A DNA stretch of 64,000 nt. It comes from Muribaculaceae bacterium (GTDB lineage Bacteria; Bacteroidota; Bacteroidia; Bacteroidales; Muribaculaceae). Below the pieces are notes generated by a model that saw only the letters and a program-made list of their open reading frames with translations, did not search any database and was not told the origin of the DNA. The DNA is taken from the NCBI GenBank assembly GCA_017405965.1, contig JAFQZK010000020.1:52516-116515 (forward strand), in the 5' to 3' direction. Made by a program: the position numbers and the translations under genes. Of this stretch, positions 34,597 to 41,858 are shown in pieces. Every line of letters starts with the position of its first letter. Position 1 is the first letter of the stretch.

Positions 34597-37128
34597 TTAA
34601 AAACTGTCGTCTGTCAGTGATACGTCCACTGTGTTGTAATCATAGCCTCGAACATCATCATTCAAGTTGGCCCACTCACACATGAAGTTATGCAGTAACC
34701 GGGCTTCGTCTTTGGTGGATGCCATGCGGTAGCCTTGCATTTCATGTGAAGCAATCCAACGCAAATGTTCGGTCTGTGCCAGAGTGTCCATGACAACCTG
34801 GATGTGTTTGATCTCATCTTGAGCTCCGTTCTTCCAACTATAATTGTTTTCTTTATCTCTGATGAGCACATTCCGGAGTATGTTGTTGCGTTCCTCTTCA
34901 CTGAGGGCGTTATGCGCGAGGGTGACTTTGGTTTCGGCATGCAGACTGTTTGCTAAGTTCTGATTCTGCGTTCGCCTCAGGTTCATGATTCCACTGTAAG
35001 TGGGTGAAAACCCTTTGTACTCATCGCTTAATTGCATGAGGTCATTCTGTTGTTCGTCCCAATCGGTGATGGGCCAAGGTTTCTTCTTCTCCTTCTCTTG
35101 ATCATTGTCTGGAATGCTATTATATACTGCCAGCTGATGGTTATAGAGGAACTGGTCATATTCCGCCTTGTATTGCTTGGCTTTTTCTTTCAGTGCCTCG
35201 TCAACGATGTGGGCGTAGGTATAAATCTTTTCGGTCGAGCCGAAAAGTGTAATGGGTTTGTCAACCACTTGGTGGTCGGTGATGGTGGCTTGATGGAATT
35301 TCTTGGTTGGTGTGGCGTTTTCGGCTTCCCAGAGGCGGTTGTAGTATTGAGCTATCTGGTTGAAGTGGCCGTTCTCATCGTGTTGTACACGAACCATGAT
35401 GCGGAATCGTGTTAGATCTTTCTTGTGGCCGATGGCTAGACGGAAGATTAATTCAGCGTTGGCCATGTTCAACTCATCATCGCCTGTAGCCAGGACAACG
35501 TAATTCAGACTGGGTAACCAGTTTTCGAGACATTTGTAGAATGTCAAGCTCTGGCAGTCCATCTCGTGAAGCTCAATCATAGGTCGAGAGGCCGAACAAT
35601 TAAACATCTGTTTCAGTCGCTCTTTTATTGATAAATTGTCAGTCGTTCCTTTAAGTTTTGCTATATACTCCGATTCAAGGTGGAGTTCAGGGGCGGGGTC
35701 TAAGGCAGGTGTGTTGGCCATGAACAAACCCGCTAAAGCAGCCATGTTCTTGTCCACAACATCGCAGTGGAAATCGGAGCGCTCCACATTTTCTTTGCCT
35801 TTTTGGGTGATTTTGTTCTCTTTGTGCTTGACAAATGCGCCGAACTCGTAGAGGAAGCGAACCATGTCCAGGCCCACCTCGCTGAAGCCTACCACCAATG
35901 CATTGAAAGGCGAGGCCACCGTTGCATCGTTTTTGATGTCCACATAGCTGACGGGCTGCAAGTGGATGTTCTCTTTCAGTTTCAGCTGCTCAACGCTCAG
36001 GTGAGATGAGTCAATGACACGCACTTCGATATTCTTGTGCGTGGGCTCATCCTCGATCACGCGCTGGATGCTGTTGTGGCGTGCATGACAATAGAATGTG
36101 ACTTTTTTGTTCTTGACAAATTCGTTAATGGTTATGTCGCGCTTGAGGTTACCCACGGCTTGCAGGTTAAACGCCTCATCGTTGTCAAGGAAGAACATGT
36201 GGACTCTGTTAGTCGTGTTTTTCATCAGTTTGATTACACTGTTCAAGCGTAATTCCGACTTGACGAGGTCGTTGTTGTTGGCGGCTTGGATATCGGTCAG
36301 CGAGCCGAAGGTGCTGCAGGTGAGGCAACCCAGCTTTTGCAGTTCCTGCAGATTGTCCAGGTTGTTGTTAGACAACGACAAGAAACTGAACAGACGGTCC
36401 ATGCCGATGGGCTTGTTGGGGTCCTCTTTAGTGTTGTTCACACGGACGATGATGATACGGGGATCTTTTTCTTTGGTTGTATCTTTTTTATTGGGGGTGA
36501 TGATGTCCTTAGCAAGAAAATAGGTGGCATCGTTCATGCCCCAGAATATATAGAGATTCTCTTTGTTTTTTACAAAAAAGTGCGTTTTGATTACCCTGAT
36601 GAAGCTAGCAACGATGTTGAAGCCGAAATGCTTGATGACAAAAACTAAGCTGATGAATGCAGCCAGCAAGTGGGCGATGGAGAAGAAGAACATGAACCAG
36701 GCGCTGTTGTGACAGCCCTCATGGATCGCGCTCACGTCACTCTGCAAGATGAACATCCCGAACGCGTGGATGACCGCCATCGGCGCTACACCCAGTAACG
36801 CCCAGAAGGCATTGTCTTTCACGCTGTGGTCGGGGTACATACCTACGTCATAGACCACAAAACCTAATATCCACACAATTACAAAAGCATAGGTCAGGTT
36901 TCGGTCGCACCAGTTCAACGCACCCTCCTTTTTGTAGAATAAATAGGCCAAAGCGCCCATCAGCACCACGAAAATAGCAGCCGATACCAGGCCGCCTCCT
37001 GTTAGCGCAACTGCATATTCATTGAATGTGTACAAGCCTTTCTCGCCTAAATGCTCGCAATATGCTCGCAGTTGATCCAGGGTCACCACTACTTTCTCGT
37101 TGGCTGCATTCATCAGTATCATAATCAC
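34597..37128 (-). CDS. Four-helix membrane protein with cytoplasmic RCK/TrkA-like and RyR-like regions
   Basis: 843 residues. Four hydrophobic segments lie near 40-65, 78-97, 107-130 and 142-168 (LVSAAIFVVLMGALAYLFY, AFVIVWILGFVVYDVG, IHAFGMFIL, FMFFFSIAHLLAAFISLVFV). The large cytoplasmic part contains two Rossmann-like segments (about 188-400, NLYIFWGMNDATYFLAKDII; about 405-580, ALVVGFSEVGLDMVRFLYEF and VVLATGDDELNMANAELIFR), reminiscent of RCK gating domains. The C-terminus (about 785-843; LAQTEHLRWIASHEMQGYRM) parallels the RyR-like end of the 511-residue protein. No selectivity-filter (TVGYG-like) motif is seen, so it need not be a potassium channel. Start overlaps the upstream gene by 4 bases. 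Confidence 0.8.
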   Translation of the reverse strand: MIMILMNAANEKVVVTLDQLRAYCEHLGEKGLYTFNEYAVALTGGGLVSAAIFVVLMGALAYLFYKKEGALNWCDRNLTYAFVIVWILGFVVYDVGMYPDHSVKDNAFWALLGVAPMAVIHAFGMFILQSDVSAIHEGCHNSAWFMFFFSIAHLLAAFISLVFVIKHFGFNIVASFIRVIKTHFFVKNKENLYIFWGMNDATYFLAKDIITPNKKDTTKEKDPRIIIVRVNNTKEDPNKPIGMDRLFSFLSLSNNNLDNLQELQKLGCLTCSTFGSLTDIQAANNNDLVKSELRLNSVIKLMKNTTNRVHMFFLDNDEAFNLQAVGNLKRDITINEFVKNKKVTFYCHARHNSIQRVIEDEPTHKNIEVRVIDSSHLSVEQLKLKENIHLQPVSYVDIKNDATVASPFNALVVGFSEVGLDMVRFLYEFGAFVKHKENKITQKGKENVERSDFHCDVVDKNMAALAGLFMANTPALDPAPELHLESEYIAKLKGTTDNLSIKERLKQMFNCSASRPMIELHEMDCQSLTFYKCLENWLPSLNYVVLATGDDELNMANAELIFRLAIGHKKDLTRFRIMVRVQHDENGHFNQIAQYYNRLWEAENATPTKKFHQATITDHQVVDKPITLFGSTEKIYTYAHIVDEALKEKAKQYKAEYDQFLYNHQLAVYNSIPDNDQEKEKKKPWPITDWDEQQNDLMQLSDEYKGFSPTYSGIMNLRRTQNQNLANSLHAETKVTLAHNALSEEERNNILRNVLIRDKENNYSWKNGAQDEIKHIQVVMDTLAQTEHLRWIASHEMQGYRMASTKDEARLLHNFMCEWANLNDDVRGYDYNTVDVSLTDDSF

Positions 37129-37640
37129 ATCAGTTGAGTGCCACAGTTAGGGCAGAATTTAGCTGCTTGGTCAATTTGGGCGCCGCAGTTGGTGCAAAAC
37201 TTGGTGGCAGCGTTCTGGTAAAAGGCCGCAGAGGCGGGGGCTGCTGCCGGAGCGCTGATGGCACTCTCGGCGATAGCAAGGGCCCGGTCGTCAAGTTTGG
37301 ATTGCTCCACGAGGCCCCAGATCTGGGTGATGATCACGGGCCAGAAGAAGAACATCGTGATGACGGTGGGAATCGCCTGCTGGCCGTAGATGCCCACGTT
37401 AGCGTCAAACATGACGCCGTTGGATTGCGGTGTGAGTATGATTTTGAGGGCCGACTTCATGCCCAGGACTGCCTTGAACATGTTGCCCTTAGTGATGCTG
37501 ATATCTTTACCGCCGCTCATCAGGTCGTCAACCATGACCTCAAAACCATCGTTAGTGAATTCGGTGCGAATGGCTTCGGCAATTTTCTCGATTTGTGACG
37601 GATGTGCTTGAAGCAGTTTTTGAGTTTTGTATTTTGCCAT
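37125..37640 (-). CDS. Membrane-associated zinc-ribbon protein
   Basis: 171 residues. The N-terminal alpha/beta part (1-85; QIEKIAEAIRTEFTNDGFEV, SALKIILTPQSNGVMFDANV) is followed by one hydrophobic segment (about 88-110; IPTVITMFFFWPVIITQIWG), an Ala/Pro linker, and a C-terminal zinc ribbon with Cys149, Cys152, Cys163 and Cys166 (KFCTNCGAQIDQAAKFCPNCG). The same kind of ribbon ends the M48 protease two genes upstream, suggesting a shared partner or shared regulation. It overlaps the next gene by 4 bases and follows the 84-residue gene by 2. Function unknown. Confidence 0.78.
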   Translation of the reverse strand: MAKYKTQKLLQAHPSQIEKIAEAIRTEFTNDGFEVMVDDLMSGGKDISITKGNMFKAVLGMKSALKIILTPQSNGVMFDANVGIYGQQAIPTVITMFFFWPVIITQIWGLVEQSKLDDRALAIAESAISAPAAAPASAAFYQNAATKFCTNCGAQIDQAAKFCPNCGTQLM

Positions 37641-37642
37641 GA

Positions 37643-37897
37643 CTATTTCAGGTGTTGAAGTTCATAATACTGGTAAATGGTGGTAAGCACGTTGGTCTCA
37701 GCAAACAGGCGCTTGATGAAGGCTTGGTCTTCCTCGTTGAAACGTTGCTCCACCTCTCGCATGAGGCCGATAACGACGTCGCTCTGCTGGTGCAGCTCTT
37801 CTTCAGTCACTATGCCGTCGGCCATGATGTTCTGGAATGACGGCTCGGCAGCAATCATGCTGTCGATGTCTAAAAAACCTTGTTCGTTGAAAATCAT
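37643..37897 (-). CDS. Small acidic protein, possibly TerB/EF-hand-like
   Basis: 84 residues from ATG 37897 (MIFNEQGFLDIDSMIAAEPS); the open frame runs further upstream but overlaps the M48 gene. It is helical and acidic. The stretch IMADGIVTEEELHQQSDVVI recalls the 'aDGxixxEE' metal-binding turn of TerB-like and EF-hand proteins, but this is a weak resemblance in a short sequence. It lies 19 bases after the M48 protease gene and 2 before the zinc-ribbon gene, so is clearly part of the operon. No confident family assignment. Confidence 0.62.
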   Translation of the reverse strand: MIFNEQGFLDIDSMIAAEPSFQNIMADGIVTEEELHQQSDVVIGLMREVEQRFNEEDQAFIKRLFAETNVLTTIYQYYELQHLK

Positions 37898-37916
37898 AGT
37901 TTTAATAGTTTTAAAG

Positions 37917-38795
37917 TTATAGTTCGTGTCCGCAATTGCGGCAGAATTTCCAATCTTTATCAATCGAATTGCCGCAATGGGGGCAGATGCCCTCGGGGGC
38001 TTCAATCTGGAACTTGCCGTTCTTGATCATGTTGTATTGTTCGCTCTCGCTCCACTTGAGGATTTCGCGCACGCGCACAGCCGAGAACGGGTGATCAAGT
38101 CCCATGATGACCGCCATCTGCAAGGCCTTGTTCCAGAGGCCCGAGTTCTGTATCTTGTCATACTCGTCGGCTTGCTTCGCCCATTCGCGCATGTCGATCT
38201 GCGACGTCAGGCTTTTGGGACCGCCCGACAAGCGTGCCATTGTGCTGGCCACCACATCGGGCGTGGTGATGATGCTTGCAGCACGGTCGGCCGACAGTTC
38301 ACTCTTGCGGTACCAGTACAAGAGCGCGTACTGGATGGGAACTGCCAACGTGCCCAGTATTCCCAGCGAAGCGATGCCGCTGCTCAGCCACTGTGCTACC
38401 GTGTGATAGAGCACATGGCGGCACATGATGTGGCCGCACTCGTGGGCGATGATGGCATCGAGTTCCTCATCGCTCATCATCTCCACCAGGCTCGATGTCA
38501 CGGTGATATAAATGCGGGTGTCGCCCATGGTCCACGCATTGGGAATCGGGTCCATTTTCAGATAAAATTCAGGTTCGGCGATACCCATCTTCTCACAGAT
38601 GGGCGGCAGGCGCTTGTAGATGTGCGGCAACTGTTTCTCGGACAGACGGATTGTCGATGCCATGTTCACGCCATATTGCAGCGTCTCGATGCCGATGGCA
38701 AGAACCTTTTTCACCAATGCCGAAAAACCGGGGATGCTCTCCATTTGACGCAGCGCCGCTGCATCTTCAGGATGGATAAAATCAGAAGGTTTCAT
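37917..38795 (-). CDS. M48-family metalloprotease with C-terminal zinc ribbon
   Basis: 292 residues, first gene of the 13-gene operon. The HtpX/M48 zinc site is complete: His118-Glu119-x-x-His122 (DAIIAHECGHIMCRH) and third ligand Glu166 (YRKSELSADRAA). A hydrophobic hairpin (about 135-160; SSGIASLGILGTLAVPIQYA) lies between them, as in membrane-associated M48 enzymes, but the usual N-terminal transmembrane helices of HtpX are missing. The C-terminus carries a CxxC...CxxC ribbon (GICPHCGN, FCRNCGHEL) like that of the 171-residue protein downstream. It probably degrades membrane or cytoplasmic substrates. A Bacteroidota-type promoter lies about 105 bases upstream. Confidence 0.92.
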   Translation of the reverse strand: MKPSDFIHPEDAAALRQMESIPGFSALVKKVLAIGIETLQYGVNMASTIRLSEKQLPHIYKRLPPICEKMGIAEPEFYLKMDPIPNAWTMGDTRIYITVTSSLVEMMSDEELDAIIAHECGHIMCRHVLYHTVAQWLSSGIASLGILGTLAVPIQYALLYWYRKSELSADRAASIITTPDVVASTMARLSGGPKSLTSQIDMREWAKQADEYDKIQNSGLWNKALQMAVIMGLDHPFSAVRVREILKWSESEQYNMIKNGKFQIEAPEGICPHCGNSIDKDWKFCRNCGHEL

Positions 38796-39245
38796 TTTCA
38801 GTAAACAGTTTTTTGTTAAGATAAAAGATTCATAATGGAGTTAAGGTCTTCACACATCTCATCGCTTGCAGTCGATGAGATCATTCTAGTGAACGTGGCA
38901 AAGATACAGATTTCCCCTCAAAAAAACAAGCATATCCTGCATTTTTCATGGCACCTTGCCAACCACTCGAAGCGGGGAATCATGCATCGGCTATAAATAT
39001 TTGGCCTCAGATAATGTTGTTTATAACTGTTGTTTTTTGTAAATTGCGGTAATATTAGAGCTTTTTTAAATTGCAACCACCTTATTAAAAAGTAATTGTA
39101 TCTTCTGCGTAAAAATTGCTATTTTTAATGAATTAATATTTTCAGTCACTTATCCCTCATTTGATAAACGAGGACGACTATGCAAGAGTGGCGAGAATGG
39201 CCCATTTTGGTGCCCATTTCTGAATCAGGAAACACATGGTGTTTG
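38796..39245. other. Intergenic region upstream of the 13-gene operon
   Basis: 450 bases without a supported gene. It contains the operon promoter (38899-38930) and otherwise AT-rich DNA (39000-39170) with no tRNA, hairpin-plus-T-run or convincing small gene visible. The ABC-type ATPase on the same strand ends at its right border. Confidence 0.5.
38899..38930 (-). promoter_or_regulatory. Promoter of the 13-gene operon
   Basis: On the minus strand TATCTTTG (38899-38906) fits the -7 consensus TAnnTTTG and CTTG (38927-38930) lies exactly 20 bases upstream. No comparable promoter was noticed inside the operon, whose genes mostly overlap or are separated by fewer than 40 bases. Confidence 0.6.
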
Positions 39246-39977
39246 TCATTCATCACCGATGAGGCCGAGTTCCTGGAGGCAGCCTTCGCGGTTGAGCAGG
39301 AAAGCGTAGAGGTCTCGATAGACACTGCAGTCGCGATAACGTGTGGGTACAAGTTGGCCATCCTTGATTTCATGGATGGAAGCGTCTGGATAAGAAAGAA
39401 TTACGGGCGAGTGGGTGGCTATGATGATTTGGGCTCCTTTCTTGACCACATCTTTGATCCACAGCAAGAACTGCAGCTGGTTTTGGAACGACAGCGCCGC
39501 CTCGGGTTCATCAAAGATGTAGATGCCTTTGCCGGTCAATCTGTGTTCAAGCAGGGCCATGAATCCTTCACCGTGGGAGAATTCATGGAAATTGAGATCG
39601 TCATAGTAGATGTTCAAACCTCGGCGATTGATTTCGCTGATGACGTTGTAGTAGCTCTCGGCCCTGAAGAAATACGTGTCATTATAGCTCAGGCTGGCTT
39701 GCGATGCAATCAGCGCCTCGTGCAACGACGAATGGGTCTCCTCGGTATGGAAGTTGAAGTGTCGGGAGCCGCCCTCGGGATTGATTCGCAGCAACACCGC
39801 AATCGCTTCAAGCAGCGTCGATTTCCCCGACCCGTTACCCCCAACGATGTAAGTCACCGACTTCTCAAACCTGAACTCAGTGAAATCCCTGATCACCGGA
39901 ATAGAGAACGGATATTTACTCGTGTCCCATTCCCCCTCACGCCTCCTGATTCTCCTCAAATAAATATTCTCCTTCAT
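39246..39977 (-). CDS. Stand-alone ABC/SMC-type AAA ATPase
   Basis: 243 residues from ATG 39977 (MKENIYLRRIRRREGEW); an ATG two codons upstream (39983) is an alternative, and the longer frame runs into the IS. All ABC ATPase motifs are present: Walker A (YIVGGNGSGKSTLLEA, about 44-58), signature-like FSHGEGF, Walker B (GIYIFDEPEAALS) and the switch histidine (IIIATHSP). There are no membrane helices and no partner permease, so it belongs with the soluble AAA_21/OLD-like ATPases, not transporters. Such proteins occur in DNA repair, toxin and phage-defence settings; the role here is unknown. It is alone on its strand between the operon spacer and the IS. Confidence 0.88.
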   Translation of the reverse strand: MKENIYLRRIRRREGEWDTSKYPFSIPVIRDFTEFRFEKSVTYIVGGNGSGKSTLLEAIAVLLRINPEGGSRHFNFHTEETHSSLHEALIASQASLSYNDTYFFRAESYYNVISEINRRGLNIYYDDLNFHEFSHGEGFMALLEHRLTGKGIYIFDEPEAALSFQNQLQFLLWIKDVVKKGAQIIIATHSPVILSYPDASIHEIKDGQLVPTRYRDCSVYRDLYAFLLNREGCLQELGLIGDE

Positions 39978-40125
39978 AACCATCACTAGCCTTTTTTCCC
40001 GCAAAATAACCCACCCCCAGTGCCACATTCCAGCACACATTTCTCTAAAAACCATAAAAACACCACCAATCCTGTGAACTGCACCCCAAGAGTTAGACAC
40101 AAAATTTTTGGAGTGCAGTTTGTTT

Positions 40126-40635
40126 ATGAAGTATGGTTTTGAAGAAAAGCTGAGTGTTATAAGCGAAATCACGTGTGGAAAAGGTCTGAAAACAGTATGT
40201 CGAGAGCGGCATCTTGACCGTCATGAGGTTAGGAATTGGTTGGCCCGTTTCAGGCTTTATGGCGAGGCCGGTCTTCATGCATCGGCAAGACGCCATTATT
40301 ACACGGTGGCAGAAAAAGAGGAAATCATTTTAGAACATACGAAAAAAGGAGTACCTTTGTCGCATCTGAGCCTCCAATATGACGTGGATCGCAGCACCAT
40401 CAAGTCGTGGCTGAGAACAATCCGTGCTGGAGGCTCCCTAAAAGAGAACAAACGACGAGGACATCAAATGGCAAGACCCAAGAAGAAAGAACCGCAGACA
40501 GAGCTTGAAAAGCTCCAGGCAGAGAACCTCCGCCTGAGGGCAGAGAATGCCTTGCTAAAAAAAGTGAAGGCCTTAGTCGAGGAGGAACAGAAAGCCCGAG
40601 CACGTCTCAATGGGCAAAAGCCATCGACGAACTAA
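40126..40635 (+). CDS. IS3-family transposase OrfA (helix-turn-helix)
   Basis: 169 residues from ATG 40126. Two helix-turn-helix units are visible (EVRNWLARFRLYGEAGLHAS; LSHLSLQYDVDRSTIKSWLR) followed by a leucine-zipper-like coiled coil (LEKLQAENLRLRAENALLKK), as in IS3 OrfA. A run of seven A then G (40557-40564) within the zipper region is the classic slip site for -1 frameshifting into orfB. Confidence 0.88.
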   Translation: MKYGFEEKLSVISEITCGKGLKTVCRERHLDRHEVRNWLARFRLYGEAGLHASARRHYYTVAEKEEIILEHTKKGVPLSHLSLQYDVDRSTIKSWLRTIRAGGSLKENKRRGHQMARPKKKEPQTELEKLQAENLRLRAENALLKKVKALVEEEQKARARLNGQKPSTN

Positions 40636-40655
40636 GGCCGGAATACCCCCTTGAC

Positions 40656-41336
40656 TTGCTGTTGAAGTTGAGGAAGATGGCCCGTTCCGTGTTCTATTAT
40701 CACCTGAAACGTCTGAAAGCCGGTGACAAATACGCCGTGGAGAAAGAGTGTATAAAGTCTGTTTTCCATGAGCATAAAGGCCGCTATGGCTATCGCCGTG
40801 TCACCTCCGAGATGCGCAACAGAGGTTTTGCCATAAACCACAAGACAGTGCAGCGCCTGATGGGCGAGATGTGCCTAAAGAGCAGGATACGCAAAGTGCG
40901 CTACCGTTCGTACAAAGGAGAGGTCGGCAAAATCGCCCCCAATATAATCGCCAGGGACTTTTCTGCCGATGCCCCGAACCGCAAATGGGCGACTGATGTG
41001 ACGCAGATCAACATAGGCCCTGTCAAGCTCTATCTTTCCCCTATATTGGACATGTTCAACGGAGAGATCATATCCTACAACATCTCCAAAAGCCCGAATC
41101 TGGAACAAGTGTACGATATGCTGGACAAAGCCTTCGCCAAGTTCGACAATCTTGACGGCTTGATATTGCACTCCGATCAAGGTTGGCAATACCAGCACTT
41201 CGGCTACCGTCAACGGCTTGCGGAGCATCACATCATGCAAAGCATGTCACGTAAAGGGAACTGCCTTGACAATGCGATGGCGGAGAACTTCTTTGGAATC
41301 ATGAAATCTGAACTTCTGTATGTCGAAGAGTTTTGA
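40656..41336 (+). pseudogene. IS3-family transposase OrfB (DDE integrase), C-terminally truncated
   Basis: Reading frame -1 relative to orfA. It is open from the A7G slip site (about 40560) through an initial TTG at 40656 to the stop at 41336, so the active form would be an OrfAB frameshift product. The catalytic DDE residues are all visible: WATDVTQI, LILHSDQGWQYQ and DNAMAENFFGIMKSE. The protein ends at LLYVEEF, missing the usual final 40-50 residues (the YNxxRxHxxLG region). It is therefore probably inactive. Confidence 0.8.
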
Positions 41337-41636
41337 AGTGAACCCCAAAAGTTGGACAAAAAACTTTTGGGGTTCACTATCATTGAGCATCATCTATTAT
41401 CAATGAATGTCATCAGGAGCCGGGCGCCCCAATAAAACCAACGAGTAACTATCCAAATACTAGATGGTTACTCGTGTTTTTGTGGAGCTGGAGGTTTTAT
41501 CGATTGATATAACACATTTATCCTGTGATAGTATAAACTGATGAAAATATTTGGTTATCAGGCGATTGCAGGATGATGATTAATTTGTCATGTCGCCAGA
41601 TTAGTATGTTATATCCCAAAAAGGGGGAATACAAAT
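41335..41636. repeat. 300-bp repeat copy A with ssrA-3'-end-like sequence
   Basis: Highly similar to 47751-48063 over its whole length. Order: the 17-bp-arm inverted repeat, a GGAGC...GCCCC hairpin, a GAGTAACTATC...GATGGTTACTC hairpin like the ssrA terminator, TGTGGAGCTGGAGG (41481-41494, identical to the 3' end of ssrA plus 2 flanking bases), then about 140 bases ending GGGGGAATACAAA. No gene is seen inside. It looks like an attachment-site scar, although no integrase gene is present in the window. 41637-41781 shows nothing further. Confidence 0.75.
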
Positions 41637-41781
41637 AGGGGTTAGTTCCCCCTTTTCTTCAGTGATTTAAAAGAACTGTCCTCGTATTCCACCAGCGGCG
41701 TACCCATTGCTGTCTCTTGCCTTGGGCGCCTTCAGCGGCCTTGCTTGAGCTCATTAACCTCACATGTGCGCGAGGAACAAG

Positions 41782-41815
41782 AAAAACGCTGGCCGGTTGC
41801 AATAACCAGTCAGCG
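41782..41815 (-). terminator. Terminator of the GH9 gene
   Basis: On the minus strand a 12-bp near-perfect stem (CGCTGACTGGTT / AACCGGCCAGCG) with a 5-base loop is followed by TTTTTC. It lies 44 bases past the GH9 stop. Confidence 0.75.
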
Positions 41816-41858
41816 TCTATCTTTTTAAAAACTTAGCGTGAGGCCTAAATTGTTGCCT

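Larger units (their letters stand above)
40074..41378 (+). mobile_element. IS3-family insertion sequence, decayed at its right end
   Basis: IS3-type element with the usual two overlapping frames (orfA, orfB). The left end (40074-40120) starts TGAACTGCACCCCAAGAG, a typical IS3/IS150-group terminus that also forms an internal inverted repeat. The right end (41337-41378) is a different perfect 17-bp inverted repeat (arm AGTGAACCCCAAAAGTT) that also occurs at 47753. orfB stops right at this repeat, about 40-50 residues short of normal, so the right end appears to have been replaced. No clear target-site duplication flanks it. Probably immobile now. Confidence 0.8.

Noticed and set aside
34597-37128. 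Potassium channel or Trk transporter
   Set aside because: RCK-like cytoplasmic parts are present but no TxGYG-type filter or pore helix was seen, so only a channel-like regulator is claimed.
41337-41378. The 17-bp-arm palindrome as a transcription terminator
   Set aside because: No T-run follows on either strand, and it recurs as a sequence-conserved unit at 47753, so a mobile-element end is more likely.
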